From contig NZ_AXWS01000008.1 in the NCBI RefSeq assembly GCF_000482785.1, positions 372,001 through 436,000 of the forward strand: a DNA stretch of 64,000 nt, written 5' to 3'. The DNA is from Derxia gummosa DSM 723 (GTDB taxonomy: Bacteria; Pseudomonadota; Gammaproteobacteria; Burkholderiales; Burkholderiaceae_E). The notes below the pieces were generated by a model, which was given only the letters and a program-made list of their open reading frames with translations, ran no database searches and had not been told where the DNA came from. Below are positions 16,877 through 28,800 of the stretch, one piece after another (the stretch's first letter is position 1; each line of letters opens with the position of its first letter). Made by a program: the position numbers and the translations under genes.

Positions 16877-19315
16877 ATGTCAACTCCCACTACGCTGCCC
16901 GGAGAAAGCATGCAACTTCCATTGTTGCCCCTGCGTGATGTCGTGGTTTTCCCTCACATGGTCATTCCGCTGTTTGTGGGGCGCCCAAAGTCTATCAAGG
17001 CTTTGGAAATGGCCATGGAGGCAGGGAAGAGCATTGTCCTCGTCGCCCAGAAAACGGCTTCGAAAGATGAACCGTCTGCCGAGGACATCTACGATATTGG
17101 ATGCATTGCTAATATCTTGCAGATGCTGAAGTTGCCTGACGGAACTGTGAAAGTTCTGGTCGAAGGCGAGCAGCGAGCAAAGATTAATTCTGTTCAGGAT
17201 CAGGAGACTTATCTTTCCTGCGAACTGAATCAAATCGCTCCGGACGTCAGCGGCGGGGCGGAGATTGAAGCCATGCGGCGTACGCTGCTTCAGCAGTTTG
17301 AGCAGTACGTCAAGTTGAACAAGAAGATTCCACAAGAAATCCTGGCGAGCCTCGGCGGAATAGAAGATTCCGGTCGCCTGGCGGATACCATTGCTGCTCA
17401 TCTTTTGCTTCGCTTAGAGCAAAAGCAAAGTATTCTGGAAATGGCAGGAACCGTTCAGCGTCTGGAACATTTACTCACCCAGCTTGAAACCGAGCTCGAT
17501 ATTCTGCAGGTCGAGAAACGTATTCGCGGTCGTGTTAAGCGGCAAATGGAGAAGTCGCAGCGCGAGTACTATCTTAATGAGCAGGTCAAGGCCATTCAGA
17601 AAGAGTTGGGCGAAGGGGAGGACGGTGCTGATATCGAGGAGCTTGAAAAGAAGATCAAGGCTGCTCATATGCCCAAGGAAGCCCGGGCAAAAGTCGACGC
17701 GGAGCTGAAGAAGCTGAGGCTCATGTCTCCGATGTCGGCGGAGGCAACGGTAGTTCGCAATTACATTGATGTGCTGGTCAATCTTCCGTGGAAGAAAAAG
17801 AGCAAGGTCAATAATGATCTGGTGCACGCCCAAGAGGTGCTGGATTCCGATCACCATGGGCTTGAGAAAGTCAAGGAGCGGATCCTTGAATATCTCGCGG
17901 TTCAGCAGCGTGTCGATAAGGTCAAGGCACCGATTCTTTGTCTTGTTGGCCCTCCTGGGGTTGGTAAGACCTCTCTAGGGCAATCGATCGCGAAATCTAC
18001 CAATCGCAAGTTTGTCAGAATGGCATTGGGTGGCGTACGTGATGAAGCAGAAATCCGCGGACATCGTAGGACTTACATCGGTTCAATGCCGGGTAAGATT
18101 CTGCAGAGCTTGACTAAGGTAGGGGTACGGAATCCGCTTTTTCTTCTTGACGAAGTCGACAAGATGGGCATGGATTTCAGGGGGGATCCGTCGTCAGCCT
18201 TGCTCGAAGTTCTGGATCCGGAGCAAAACCACACATTCGCCGATCATTACGTGGAGGTCGATTTTGATCTTTCTGACGTCATGTTCGTCGCGACTGCCAA
18301 TTCTCTGAATCTGCCGCCGGCGCTCTTGGATCGCATGGAAATTATCCGTTTGTCAGGATATACGGAGGATGAGAAGGTAAATATCGCTGAGCGGTATCTG
18401 TTGCCTAAGCAGATGAAGAATAACGGCTTGAAGTCGGGCGAACTGGTTGTCGCCGAGGACGCTTTACGGGATGTGATTCGTTTCTATACCAGGGAGGCGG
18501 GTGTTCGTTCGCTGGAGCGTGAGGTCGGAAAGATTTGCCGGAAAGTCGTCAAGGCACTTCTTCTCAGGAAAGAAAAGACTGCGGATGCGGTTACTGTCAC
18601 GTCCGATAATCTCAGTGTTTATCTTGGAGTGCGTCGTTTCAATTTCGGCGTTGCTGAAAGCGACAATCGTATCGGTCAAGTGACCGGGTTGGCGTGGACA
18701 GAGGTTGGCGGTGAATTGCTGACCATTGAAGCTGTCTCTGTGTCAGGCAAGGGGCGCACTACGACCACAGGCAAGCTCGGCGATGTGATGCAAGAGTCGA
18801 TCAAGGCCGCTATGTCAGTCGTGCGTAAGCGAGCTAACAAGCTCGGCATTGCCCCCGATTTTTACGAGAAGTGCGATATCCACATTCACGTACCGGAAGG
18901 GGCGACGCCTAAGGATGGTCCCAGCGCAGGTATTGCAATGACCACGGCACTTGTATCTGTGTTGACCGAGATTCCGGTACGGGCGGATGTGGCCATGACG
19001 GGTGAGATCACTTTGCGTGGCGAGGTGTTGCCCATTGGTGGATTGAAGGAGAAATTGCTGGCTGCTTTGCGTGGAGGCATCAAGACTGTATTGATACCTG
19101 AAGAGAACGTAAAGGATCTGGCGGAAATACCGGACAACGTCAAAAGTAGCGTCGAGATTGTTCCGGTGCGCTGGATTGATAAGGTGCTTGAAATTGCCTT
19201 GGAGCGCCAACCTCAGCCGCTGCCAGAAGAGGCTACGCCCGTCGTGGTTGCGTCGGAGATTGCCAAGACAACGGAGATCACTGATGCAAAGGCCGAGGAT
19301 ATTGTGAAGCACTGA
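16877..19315 (+). CDS. lon: ATP-dependent protease Lon
   Basis: Lon (812 residues) degrades misfolded and regulatory proteins in the cytoplasm. The N-terminal substrate-binding domain ([22 protein letters not shown]) is followed by a coiled-coil region, the AAA+ module with Walker [10 protein letters not shown] and Walker [11 protein letters not shown], and the protease domain. The catalytic dyad is Ser683 (DGPSAG) and Lys726 (GLKEKLLAA). The C-terminal tail (about residues 780-812) is longer than usual and Ala/Thr/Val-rich. A sigma-32-like promoter precedes it. Low GC relative to the rest of the window, as for clpX. Confidence 0.98.
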   Translation: MSTPTTLPGESMQLPLLPLRDVVVFPHMVIPLFVGRPKSIKALEMAMEAGKSIVLVAQKTASKDEPSAEDIYDIGCIANILQMLKLPDGTVKVLVEGEQRAKINSVQDQETYLSCELNQIAPDVSGGAEIEAMRRTLLQQFEQYVKLNKKIPQEILASLGGIEDSGRLADTIAAHLLLRLEQKQSILEMAGTVQRLEHLLTQLETELDILQVEKRIRGRVKRQMEKSQREYYLNEQVKAIQKELGEGEDGADIEELEKKIKAAHMPKEARAKVDAELKKLRLMSPMSAEATVVRNYIDVLVNLPWKKKSKVNNDLVHAQEVLDSDHHGLEKVKERILEYLAVQQRVDKVKAPILCLVGPPGVGKTSLGQSIAKSTNRKFVRMALGGVRDEAEIRGHRRTYIGSMPGKILQSLTKVGVRNPLFLLDEVDKMGMDFRGDPSSALLEVLDPEQNHTFADHYVEVDFDLSDVMFVATANSLNLPPALLDRMEIIRLSGYTEDEKVNIAERYLLPKQMKNNGLKSGELVVAEDALRDVIRFYTREAGVRSLEREVGKICRKVVKALLLRKEKTADAVTVTSDNLSVYLGVRRFNFGVAESDNRIGQVTGLAWTEVGGELLTIEAVSVSGKGRTTTTGKLGDVMQESIKAAMSVVRKRANKLGIAPDFYEKCDIHIHVPEGATPKDGPSAGIAMTTALVSVLTEIPVRADVAMTGEITLRGEVLPIGGLKEKLLAALRGGIKTVLIPEENVKDLAEIPDNVKSSVEIVPVRWIDKVLEIALERQPQPLPEEATPVVVASEIAKTTEITDAKAEDIVKH

Positions 19316-19322
19316 CATGTCC

Positions 19323-19357
19323 CCCATTCCCGAGAGAATTGTTTTTTTCGGAATGGG
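19323..19357 (+). repeat. Imperfect hairpin between lon and hupB
   Basis: CCCATTCC and GGAATGGG form an 8-bp stem around a 19-base loop that itself contains seven consecutive T. Because the T-run is in the loop, this is not a standard terminator. It could partially attenuate transcription into hupB. Confidence 0.4.
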
Positions 19358-19385
19358 AGCATGCAAGTAGCGAGGATTTGTATTT

Positions 19386-19658
19386 GTGAACAAGACCGAA
19401 CTGATTGACCATATCGCGAAACAGGCTGACATCTCTAAAGCTGCTGCAGGTCGAGCACTCGACTCTTTGGTGATGGCGATCAGCGAGTCTCTCAAGGAGG
19501 GTGACAGCGTCTCTCTCGTCGGATTCGGAACTTTCTTTGTTTCAAGTCGGGCTGCACGCAGTGGCAGAAACCCCAAGACTGGGGAGGCGATTTCCATACA
19601 GGAAGCGAAGGTTCCGAAGTTTCGCGCTGGTAAAGCGTTGAGAGATGCGATAAACTAG
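19386..19658 (+). CDS. hupB: DNA-binding protein HU-beta
   Basis: HU (90 residues) is a dimeric nucleoid protein. It begins [20 protein letters not shown], translated from a GTG start at 19386. The DNA-clamping arm with the signature GRNPKTGE lies near residue 60-67, followed by the conserved [13 protein letters not shown] end. It lies between lon and a tRNA pair, the usual place in beta- and gammaproteobacteria. Confidence 0.96.
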   Translation: MNKTELIDHIAKQADISKAAAGRALDSLVMAISESLKEGDSVSLVGFGTFFVSSRAARSGRNPKTGEAISIQEAKVPKFRAGKALRDAIN

Positions 19659-19692
19659 CAAGCTTTCTCGCATCGGCGATGATGATTGATGC

Positions 19693-19768
19693 GGGTGCTT
19701 AGCTCAGTTGGTAGAGCGGCGCCCTTACAAGGCGTAGGTCGGGAGTTCGAGACTCTCAGCACCCACCA
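19693..19768 (+). tRNA. tRNA-Val (anticodon TAC)
   Basis: A 76-nt cloverleaf with acceptor GGGTGCT / AGCACCC, discriminator A and encoded CCA. The anticodon loop CTTACAA gives TAC at 19726-19728. The D-arm AGCTCAGTTGGTAGAGC is canonical. Confidence 0.96.
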
Positions 19769-19793
19769 GTCATCAAGGCAGTGCGAAAAATCA

Positions 19794-19870
19794 GGAGTGG
19801 TAGTTCAGTTGGTCAGAATACCGGCCTGTCACGCCGGGGGTCGCGGGTTCGAGCCCCGTCCACTCCGCCA
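19794..19870 (+). tRNA. tRNA-Asp (anticodon GTC)
   Basis: A 77-nt cloverleaf with acceptor GGAGTGG / CCACTCC, discriminator G and encoded CCA. The anticodon loop CTGTCAC gives GTC at 19828-19830. It follows tRNA-Val after 25 bases and probably shares its transcript. Confidence 0.96.
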
Positions 19871-19877
19871 GCACACA

Positions 19878-19909
19878 AGCGAATCGGCCAGCCGATTCGC
19901 TTTTTTTTT
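19878..19909 (+). terminator. Rho-independent terminator after the tRNA pair
   Basis: A perfect 10-bp stem (AGCGAATCGG / CCGATTCGCT) with a four-base loop is followed by a run of ten T. It ends 20 bases before the ppiD start, so ppiD must rely on read-through or a promoter within this short gap. Confidence 0.93.
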
Positions 19910-19929
19910 GCCCTCCAGAGGGAATTAAC

Positions 19930-21810
19930 ATGCTTGAATGGATCCGGGTCAATAAGCGGTGGGCGCAGGTAATTCTCGGGCTCCTGATTCTTCCTTTTGC
20001 ATTTACCGGAATGCAAGGTTATCTCGAGCGAAATGCGCGAGGTTCGAATCCCGCCACTGTGGGTGATTCAGAAGTAACGCAGGCCGAATTCGAGCGTGCG
20101 GTAGCAAGTCAGCTGGAACGTTTGCGCTCTAGCATGGGAGCTGCTTTCGACAGCGCAGCGCTTGACAGCCCCGAGTTTCGACGTTCGATTCTGGATCAAA
20201 TGATTGATCAGAAAGTCGTGGCCAATGGTGCGCGCAAGGCGCTGGTTTCGACGCCTGATGAATTGCTGCGGCGAGCGATCGCCGGAGAGCCGTCCTTGCA
20301 GGAAAACGGCCGTTTCAGTATCGAACGTTATCGGCAGTTGATCGCTGCTCAGGGAATGTCGGAACGCGACTTCGAGAATCGGATCCGGCTCGGGCTGGCG
20401 ACGGATCAGCTGGCCAGTCTCCCCGCGGTCACGGCGAATGTTCCCCAGCTAGTGGCTGAACGATTCAGTTCTGCCTTGGCTCAGAAGCGTACGGTCCAGA
20501 CCGCGATCATCTCCAGTGACGATGAAGCGCACAAGGTGGAACCCACTGCCGAGCAGATCGAGAGTTACTATTCCGCGAACAAGCAGCTTTTCGAAATTCC
20601 CGAGACCGTTTCGATCGAATATCTGGTGCTGGATGCCAGCAGTGTCGGATCCAAACTCGACGTTTCCGAGGATGATCTTCGAAAGTTCTACGAACAGAAC
20701 AAGCAGCTTTATGCAACTGCCGAACAGCGTGATGCCGCTCATATCCTGATAGCCGCTGGGCAAGGTGCCTCGGCAGAGGAGGTCAAGCAGGCGGAGGCCA
20801 AGGCCAACGATTTACTGGCCAAGCTAAAAGCGTCACCTTCGTCATTCGCACAATTGGCGCGCGAGAACTCGGATGATCCGGGCTCGAAGACCGCCGGTGG
20901 CGAACTTGGCAGTTTCGGCCGAGGCATGATGGTGAAGCCTTTCGAGGATGCCGTTTTCTCGCTCAAGCCCGGTCAGATCAGTGAGGTCGTGCGGACTGAT
21001 TTCGGATTTCACATCATCAGGCTCAATTCGGTTTCCGGCGGTGCGGTCAAGCCTTTTGCGGAGGTCCGCAACCAGGTCGAGGCTGAGGTGCGGCGACAAT
21101 TGGGCAAGCGGAAGTTCGCCGAGGCGGCAGAGCAGTTTGGCAATCTGGTCTATGAGCAGGCTGACAGTCTCAAGCCAGCCGCCGAGCGTCTGGGGCTGGT
21201 TGTTCAGCGTGCCGACAATCTGCAGCGCAGCGGCGCTGGCGGTGTCCTGAGTGAGCGCCGTGTTCTCGACGCGGTGTTTTCGGATGATGCGATCAATGGC
21301 CGGCACAACACAGCGGCCATCGACGCCGGTACCGATCGCCTGGTTTCCGCCAGAGTGGTCGAGCATTCGCCAGTGCGGACGGAGTCTCTCGATGTGGTGC
21401 GTCCGAAGATTGTCGAGGCGGTCAAGCGTCAGGAAGGGCAGGCGAAAGCTTCCGACAAAGGACAGGCGCTGCTGAAGGCCCTACGTGCCGGCGAGTCACC
21501 CGAGCTTGCCTTTGGCGCAGCCCAGGAAACGGATCGTCTGGCGCCTGCGAAGGGGCTGACGCCTGTTGCCGTCGCGGCAATCTTTGCGGCCGATGATTCA
21601 AAGTTGCCGGCCTATGCGGGCAGCCCGGTTTCGGGCGGCTATGCGATCTACCGGATCACTACAGTGACGGCGGTCAGTCCGGAATCGGATCGGACGCGGG
21701 CCATCGCCACGCAGTACGAACAGATGATGTCGACCGCCGAGGCGGGGGCGATGATTGCCGGCATGCGGTCGAGGGAGAAGATCTCCATTCATCTCGACAA
21801 GTCTCGGTAA
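19930..21810 (+). CDS. ppiD: Periplasmic folding chaperone / peptidyl-prolyl isomerase PpiD
   Basis: PpiD (626 residues) is an inner-membrane-anchored periplasmic chaperone of the SurA/parvulin class acting at the Sec exit. One TM segment (about residues 12-30, WAQVILGLLILPFAF) anchors it. A SurA-like N-terminal helical domain follows, then a parvulin domain at about residues 265-370 (AAHILIAAGQGASAEEVKQA, GELGSFGRGMMVKPFEDAVF, FGFHIIRL). A second helical domain is C-terminal. Length and order match the family. It lies downstream of hupB and two tRNA genes, the usual context. Confidence 0.93.
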   Translation: MLEWIRVNKRWAQVILGLLILPFAFTGMQGYLERNARGSNPATVGDSEVTQAEFERAVASQLERLRSSMGAAFDSAALDSPEFRRSILDQMIDQKVVANGARKALVSTPDELLRRAIAGEPSLQENGRFSIERYRQLIAAQGMSERDFENRIRLGLATDQLASLPAVTANVPQLVAERFSSALAQKRTVQTAIISSDDEAHKVEPTAEQIESYYSANKQLFEIPETVSIEYLVLDASSVGSKLDVSEDDLRKFYEQNKQLYATAEQRDAAHILIAAGQGASAEEVKQAEAKANDLLAKLKASPSSFAQLARENSDDPGSKTAGGELGSFGRGMMVKPFEDAVFSLKPGQISEVVRTDFGFHIIRLNSVSGGAVKPFAEVRNQVEAEVRRQLGKRKFAEAAEQFGNLVYEQADSLKPAAERLGLVVQRADNLQRSGAGGVLSERRVLDAVFSDDAINGRHNTAAIDAGTDRLVSARVVEHSPVRTESLDVVRPKIVEAVKRQEGQAKASDKGQALLKALRAGESPELAFGAAQETDRLAPAKGLTPVAVAAIFAADDSKLPAYAGSPVSGGYAIYRITTVTAVSPESDRTRAIATQYEQMMSTAEAGAMIAGMRSREKISIHLDKSR

Positions 21811-21819
21811 GCAGCATGC

Positions 21820-21863
21820 AAACTTTCACGATACGGTAATTTGCTTCCGTATCGTGAAAGTTT
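21820..21863. repeat. 17-bp perfect inverted repeat between ppiD and aceA
   Basis: AAACTTTCACGATACGG and CCGTATCGTGAAAGTTT pair perfectly over 17 bp around a 10-base loop. It starts 10 bases after the ppiD stop. No T-run follows, so it is not a standard intrinsic terminator. A related element (CATATCGTGG) recurs about 30 bases downstream. It may be a strong transcription barrier or an operator for aceA. Confidence 0.7.
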
Positions 21864-22051
21864 GATGGGGCTTCACTTGACGAAAAAATTTCATATCGTG
21901 GTTTTTAGGTTTCTTGATAAGAAAGATTGTTTGTAATTCATTGTTTTTAAAGAAGAAAAAATCGATGGTGCACACTCGTTCGTGATGCTGCTTCGCAAAA
22001 AGCCTTGCCTACACTTTGGGTCCTGTTTCCCAACCTAAGTAGGAGTTCTCA

Positions 22052-23344
<1,293 letters not shown>

Positions 23345-23393
23345 GCCGTCGTCGCCGTGCCGGGCCTTGCGTCCGGCGCCGCGTCCGCGTAAG

Positions 23394-23424
23394 AAAGCCG
23401 CCCCGCCCCCCGGGGCGGCTTTTT
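23394..23424 (+). terminator. Terminator 1 after aceA
   Basis: An 11-bp stem (AAAGCCGCCCC / GGGGCGGCTTT) with a seven-base loop ends in TTTTT and TTTT runs. It lies 50 bases after the aceA stop. Confidence 0.88.
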
Positions 23425-23459
23425 CTTTTCGGGCACCGGTTGACGACACGCCCGACAAG

Positions 23460-23481
23460 ACCGCCCGCAGGGGCGGTTTTT
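23460..23481 (+). terminator. Terminator 2 after aceA (tandem)
   Basis: A 7-bp stem (ACCGCCC / GGGCGGT) with a four-base loop is followed by TTTTCTTTT. It lies just upstream of the next gene and doubles the block on read-through from aceA. Confidence 0.7.
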
Positions 23482-23498
23482 CTTTTGGTGGATGCGAT

Positions 23499-24281
23499 AT
23501 GGAAATGGAAGTGCTGCCATGGCTGTGTGCCGCGGCGTTCGCGGCGGGCCTGATCGACGCGGCGGTGGGCGGCGGCGGCCTCGTGCAGGTGCCGGCGCTG
23601 TTCGGCCTGATGCCCGACCGCGTGCCGGCGACGCTGCTCGGCACGAACAAGCTCGCGGCGGCCTGCGGCACCGGCTTTGCCGTGCGCAGCTATGTGCGAC
23701 GGGTGACACTGCCCTGGCGGCTCGTGATGATTGCGGCGGCCGCTGCCTTCATCGGCGCCTTCGCGGGCGCGAGCGTGGTGTCGCGCGTGCCGTCGCACTG
23801 GATGCGGCCGGTGGTGCTGGTGCTGATGATCGTGATGGCGATCTACACGCTCGCGAAGAAGGATTTCGGCCGCGACCACGCGCCCTCGCGCATCGGGCCG
23901 AGGCAGCTGGCGGCGGCCGCCGGGCTGGGCGCGGCCATCGGCTTCTACGACGGCGTGTTCGGGCCGGGCACGGGCAGCTTCCTGATCTTCCTGTTCGTGC
24001 GCGTGTTCGCCTTCGATTTCCTGCACGCCTCGGCCTCGGCCAAGGTGGTGAACCTCGGGACGAACCTCGCCTCGCTGCTGTTCTTCATCCCGACCGGGCA
24101 TGTGATGTGGGCGGCGGCGCTGCCGATGGCGGCCTGCAACATGGCCGGGGCCCTGGCCGGAACGCGCATCGCGGTGAGGCGGGGCACGGGCTTCGTGCGC
24201 GGATTGTTCATCGTGCTCGTGACCTGTCTGGCGGCGAAGCTGGGGCTGGACGTGTGGCGTTCGCTGGTCGGCCAGTCCTGA
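23499..24281 (+). CDS. TSUP-family (TauE/SafE) membrane permease
   Basis: A 260-residue integral membrane protein with about eight TM segments. The N-terminal motif FAAGLIDAAVGGGGLVQVPAL and the internal repeat IGFYDGVFGPGTGSFLIF are hallmarks of the TauE/SafE (TSUP) family. These export or import sulfite, organosulfonates or other small anions. Substrate cannot be read from sequence. It is the sole gene between the aceA terminators and convergent putP, only 24 bases from the latter's stop. The start at 23499 is the first suitable ATG after the terminator; the next Met (MEVLPW) two codons on is equally possible. Confidence 0.85.
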   Translation: MEMEVLPWLCAAAFAAGLIDAAVGGGGLVQVPALFGLMPDRVPATLLGTNKLAAACGTGFAVRSYVRRVTLPWRLVMIAAAAAFIGAFAGASVVSRVPSHWMRPVVLVLMIVMAIYTLAKKDFGRDHAPSRIGPRQLAAAAGLGAAIGFYDGVFGPGTGSFLIFLFVRVFAFDFLHASASAKVVNLGTNLASLLFFIPTGHVMWAAALPMAACNMAGALAGTRIAVRRGTGFVRGLFIVLVTCLAAKLGLDVWRSLVGQS

Positions 24282-24305
24282 CGCTTGCTGCCCGGTCAGG
24301 CGTGA

Positions 24306-25793
24306 TCAGCCGTGCTTCGCGTATTCGAGCGCGGCCTTCTCGTAGCGGGTCTGCATGCCGACGCTCGCGCCGCCGCCGAGCTTGCTGAACACTACGATCG
24401 CAAGGCTCGACAGCACGAAGCCCGGAATGATCTCGTACAGGCCAAACCAGCCCGCCTGCTTCCACACCACCACGGTGATCGCACCGACCAGCATGCCCGC
24501 CAGCGCGCCGTTGCGGGTCATGCCCTTCCACAGCACGGAGAACAGCACCGGCGGGCCAAAGGCGGCGCCGAAGCCGGCCCAGGCATAGGACACGAGACCA
24601 AGCACGCGGTTGCCGGGGTTGGACGCGATGCCGATCGACACCAGCGCCACCACCATCACCATCGCGCGGCCGACCCACACTAGCTCCTTCTGACCCGCGT
24701 TCTTGCGCAGGAAGGCCTTGTAGAAGTCCTCGGTCAGCGCGCTCGAACACACGAGCAGCTGGCAGCTCAGCGTGCTCATCACCGCCGCGAGAATGGCCGA
24801 CAGCAGCACGCCCGCCACCCAGGGGTTGAACAGCAGGCGCGCCAGTTCGATGAACACGCGCTCGGGGTTCTCGGTCACGGCGCCGGCCAGTTCCGGATGC
24901 GTCGAGAACCAGGCGATGCCAAAGAAGCCCACCGCCACCGCGCCCGCCAGGCAGGCCACCATCCAGATCATCGAGATGCGGCGCGCGTTGGGAATCGAGC
25001 TGACCGAATCCGCCGCCATGAAGCGCGCCAGGATGTGTGGCTGACCAAAATAGCCCAGACCCCAAGCCATGAGCGAGACGATGCCGACGACGCTCTGGCC
25101 GTGGAACAGGTCGAAGCCGACAGCGTTCTTTGCCTCGATCGCGGCCAGGGTCGGATCGAGGCCACCGCAGGCGAACATCACCACGACCGGCGTGAGCACC
25201 AGCGCGAAGATCATCAGGCTGGCCTGCACGGTATCGGTCCAGCTCACCGCGAGGAAGCCGCCCACGAAGGTGTAGGCGATCGTGGCGGCGGCGCCGGCCC
25301 ACATGGCCGTGCCGTAGCTCAGGCCGAAGGTGCTCTCGAACAGACGCGCGCCGGCCACGATGCCCGAGGCGCAGTAGATGGTGAAGAACACAAGGATGAC
25401 CACGCCCGACAGGATGCGCAGCAGGCGGCTGTCATCCTCGAAGCGGTGGGTGAAGTAGTCGGGCAGGGTCAGCGCGTTGCCGCAATGCTCGGTATGCACG
25501 CGCAGCCGGCCGGCCACGAGCAGCCAGTTGAGCCAGGCGCCCATCACCAGGCCGATCGCGATCCAGCTTTCCGACAGGCCCGACACGAAAAGCGCGCCCG
25601 GCAGGCCCATGAGCAACCAGCTGCTCATGTCCGACGCGCCGGCCGACAGCGCGGTCACGAAACTGCCGAGGCTGCGTCCGCCGAGGATGTAGTCGGACAG
25701 GTTGTTGGTGGATCGCCAGGCGGCAAAGCCGATCAGCACCATCGCGGCGATGTAGATCACGAAGGTGATCAGGGTGGGCGTTGAAACGCTCAT
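24306..25793 (-). CDS. putP: Sodium/proline symporter PutP
   Basis: SSS-family transporter (495 residues, about 13 TM segments) importing proline with sodium. Family motifs include DYILGGRSLGSFVTALSAGA near residue 45, the SSF signature region YTFVGGFLAVSWTDTVQ and the discontinuous-helix region. The chosen start at 25793 (MSVSTPTLITF) has GGAAG upstream; an in-frame Met at 25835 would add 14 basic residues. It lies 93 bases downstream of putA on the same strand with a terminator hairpin between them, so part of its expression may be independent. Its function is matched by the adjacent proline-oxidising enzyme. Confidence 0.94.
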   Translation of the reverse strand: MSVSTPTLITFVIYIAAMVLIGFAAWRSTNNLSDYILGGRSLGSFVTALSAGASDMSSWLLMGLPGALFVSGLSESWIAIGLVMGAWLNWLLVAGRLRVHTEHCGNALTLPDYFTHRFEDDSRLLRILSGVVILVFFTIYCASGIVAGARLFESTFGLSYGTAMWAGAAATIAYTFVGGFLAVSWTDTVQASLMIFALVLTPVVVMFACGGLDPTLAAIEAKNAVGFDLFHGQSVVGIVSLMAWGLGYFGQPHILARFMAADSVSSIPNARRISMIWMVACLAGAVAVGFFGIAWFSTHPELAGAVTENPERVFIELARLLFNPWVAGVLLSAILAAVMSTLSCQLLVCSSALTEDFYKAFLRKNAGQKELVWVGRAMVMVVALVSIGIASNPGNRVLGLVSYAWAGFGAAFGPPVLFSVLWKGMTRNGALAGMLVGAITVVVWKQAGWFGLYEIIPGFVLSSLAIVVFSKLGGGASVGMQTRYEKAALEYAKHG

Positions 25794-25834
25794 GGATGTC
25801 TTCCTTGCGGCGCGTCTTGGGGTGGGAGTGGACA

Positions 25835-25870
25835 AGAAAAAGGGCGGCTCCCCGTCAGGGAAGTCGCCCT
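25835..25870 (-). terminator. Terminator between putA and putP
   Basis: Read on the minus strand, AGGGCGACTTCCC and GGGGAGCCGCCCT pair with a single mismatch around TGAC and are followed by TTTTCTT. It lies just after the putA stop and before putP. Confidence 0.75.
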
Positions 25871-25886
25871 CGGAGGCGAAAGCGGA

Positions 25887-28800
25887 TCAGACCGTGGCCA
25901 TCGCCAGCAGCGAGGCGTTGCCGCCGACCGCCGCCGTGTTGACCGTGGTCGTGCGTTCCTGGGTGAAGCGCATCAGGTAGGCCGGGCCGCCGGCCTTCGG
26001 GCCGGTGCCCGACAGACCGCAGCCACCGAAGGGCTGCACGCCTACCACCGCCCCGATCTGGTTGCGGTTGACATAGAGGTTGCCCACGCGTGCCAGCGCC
26101 TCGATGCGGCGGGCGGTCTCCTCGTTGCGGCTGTGGATGCCGAGCGTCAGGCCGAAGCCGGTGTCGTTGATGGCGGCGACCACGCGGTCAAGCTCGGCGG
26201 CGGCATAGCGCACCACGTGCAGCACCGGGCCGAAGTGTTCCTTGTCGAGCGCCGCGATCGACGGGATCTCGAACGCCACCGGAGCGATGAAATGCCCGCG
26301 CAGGCCGGCGGGTACCGGCGTCTCGGCGATCATCCTGGCGTCGCGGCGCAGATGCTCGACGTGGGCTTGCAAGGCCTTGCAGGCTTCGGCGTCGATGACG
26401 GGGCCGACATCGCTCGAACGCCGGTCGGGCGGGCCGACGCGCAGTTCGGCCATCGCGCCGCGCAGCAGTTCGATCACGCGCTCGGCGATGTCGTCCTGCA
26501 CGTACAGCACGCGCAGTGCCGAGCAGCGCTGGCCGGCGCTGGTGAAGGCCGAGGCGACCGCATCCTTCACCACCTGCTCGGGCAGGGCGGTCGAGTCGAC
26601 GATCATCGCGTTCTGGCCGCCGGTCTCGGCAATCAGCGTGGCCAGCGGGCCGTCGCGGCCGGCGAGGGCGCGGTTGATGAGGCGCGCCGTGTCGGTCGAG
26701 CCGGTGAAGCACACGCCGGCCACGCGCGGGTCGGCGCAGAACACGGCGCCGAGTTCGGCGCCGTCGCCGGGCAGCATTGCAATCGCTTGCACGGGCAGGC
26801 CGGCCTCGAACATCAGTTCGAGCGTGCGGCCGGCGATGAGGCTGGTCTGCTCGGCCGGCTTGGCCAGCACCACATTGCCGCTGACGAGCGCGGCCGCGAT
26901 CTGGCCGAGAAGGATCGCGAGCGGAAAGTTCCATGGGCTGACGCAGGCGAAGATGCCGCGCCCTTCATGGAACAGCTCGTTGCGCTCGCCGGTCGGGCCG
27001 GGCAGCGTCTCGCGGCCGAGCCGCTGGCGCGCCTGCGCCGCGTAGTAGCGGCAGAAGTCCACCGCCTCGCGCACCTCGTCGATGCCGTCCTGGAGCGTCT
27101 TGCCGGCTTCGAGCGTGCACAGGGCCATGAGTTCGGCGCGCTGGCGTTCGAGCAGGTCGGCCAGGCGTTCGAGGATGGCGGCGCGCGCGTCCACGGGCGT
27201 CGCGTTCCAGGTCGGCCGGAAGGCGGCGAGCGCGTCGATGGCCTCGCGCGCCTGGGCGGCGCTGGCGAACTGCACGCTGCCCACGTTGCGCGCCGTGTCC
27301 CAGGGGCAGATCACGGGCCGGGCGCGGCCGTCGCGGCGGCGGCCGTCGATGACGGGGCCGGCGGTCCACTGGCGTTGCAGTTGCGGCGCGAGTTCGGCTT
27401 CCAGCGCGTTCCAGCTCTGGCTGATGTTCATGTTGATGCCTCGGGAGTTGCGGCGCGCCGCGCCGAACAGGGCCGGCGGCAGCGGAATGCGGGGGTTGTG
27501 CGGCGTCGCGTGGCGGCGCAGTTCGGTGACGGGATGCTCGATGAGCGCCTCGACCGGCACTGCCGGATCGACCAGCCGGTGCACGAAGGACGAGTTGGCG
27601 CCGTTCTCCAGCAGCCGGCGCACGAGATAGGGCAGCAGGTCGCGGTGGGCGCCGACCGGCGCGTAGATGCGCACCGGCTTGCGCGCGCGCTGGATCACCA
27701 CGTCGTGCAGCGCCTCGCCCATGCCGTGCAGGCGCTGGAACTCGAAGTCGCGGTCGCCAGCCATCGCCAGCACGGCGGCGACGGTGTGCGCGTTGTGGGT
27801 GGCGAACTGCGGATGGATCACGCCGCGCGTGCGCTCGCTGAGCAGGTAGCGCGCGCAGGCGAGGTAGGCGGTGTCGGTGCCTTCCTTGCGCGTGTAGACC
27901 GGGTAGGCGTCGAGGCCGGCCTGCTGGCTCGCCTTGATCTCGCTGTCCCAGTAGGCGCCCTTGACGAGCCGCAGCGGGATGCGCGCGCCCAGCTCGCGGC
28001 CCAGCCGCGTCAGCCACACCAGCGCCGGCAGCGCGCGCTTGGAATACGCCTGCACCACGAGACCGAAGCCGCCCCAGCCGGCGATGGCCGGATCGCGCAT
28101 GAGCTTCTCGTACAGCGCGAGCGAGAGTTCGAGCCGGTCGGCTTCCTCGGCGTCGATCGTGATCTCGACATCGAGCGCGCGGGCGCGCGCGGCCAGGTCG
28201 CGCACGCGTCCGAACAGCTCGTCCAGCACGCGTTCGCGCTGCGCCACCTCGTAGCGCGGATGCAGCGCCGACAGCTTGATCGACACGCTCGGGCGCGGCG
28301 CCTTGCCCACGCGCGGCTCGCGGCCGACGGCCTCGATCGCGCGGGTGTAGTCGTCGAGGTACTTGCCGGCGTCGGCGGCGGTGAGGGCGGCTTCGCCCAG
28401 CATGTCGAAGGAATAGGTGTAGCCGCGTTCGCGCAGCGGCCGGCCGTTGGCGAGCGCCTCGCCGATGTCGCGGCCGAGCACGAACTGCTTGCCCATCAGC
28501 TTCATCGCCTGATGCATGGCGGCGCGGATGACCGGCTCGCTGGAGCGCTGCACGAGGCGGTTGAGCATGCTGCCGGCGCGCGGCGCGGTGTCGCCGTCGA
28601 GGCGCGCGACCTTGCCTGTCAGCACCAGGCCCCAGGCGGCGAAGTTGACGAGCAGGTTGTCGCTGCGGCCGACGTGGCGGTCCCAGTCGGCGCCGTTGAG
28701 CTTGTCGCGGATGAGGGCGTCGGCGGTGGCGGCGTCGGGCACGCGCAGCAGCGCTTCGGCCAGGCACATCAGCATCAGGCCCTCCTGGGTGTCGAGGCTG

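Noticed and set aside
19323-19357. Hairpin after lon as an intrinsic terminator
   Set aside because: The T-run is inside the loop rather than after the stem, so standard termination is unlikely; kept only as a repeat.
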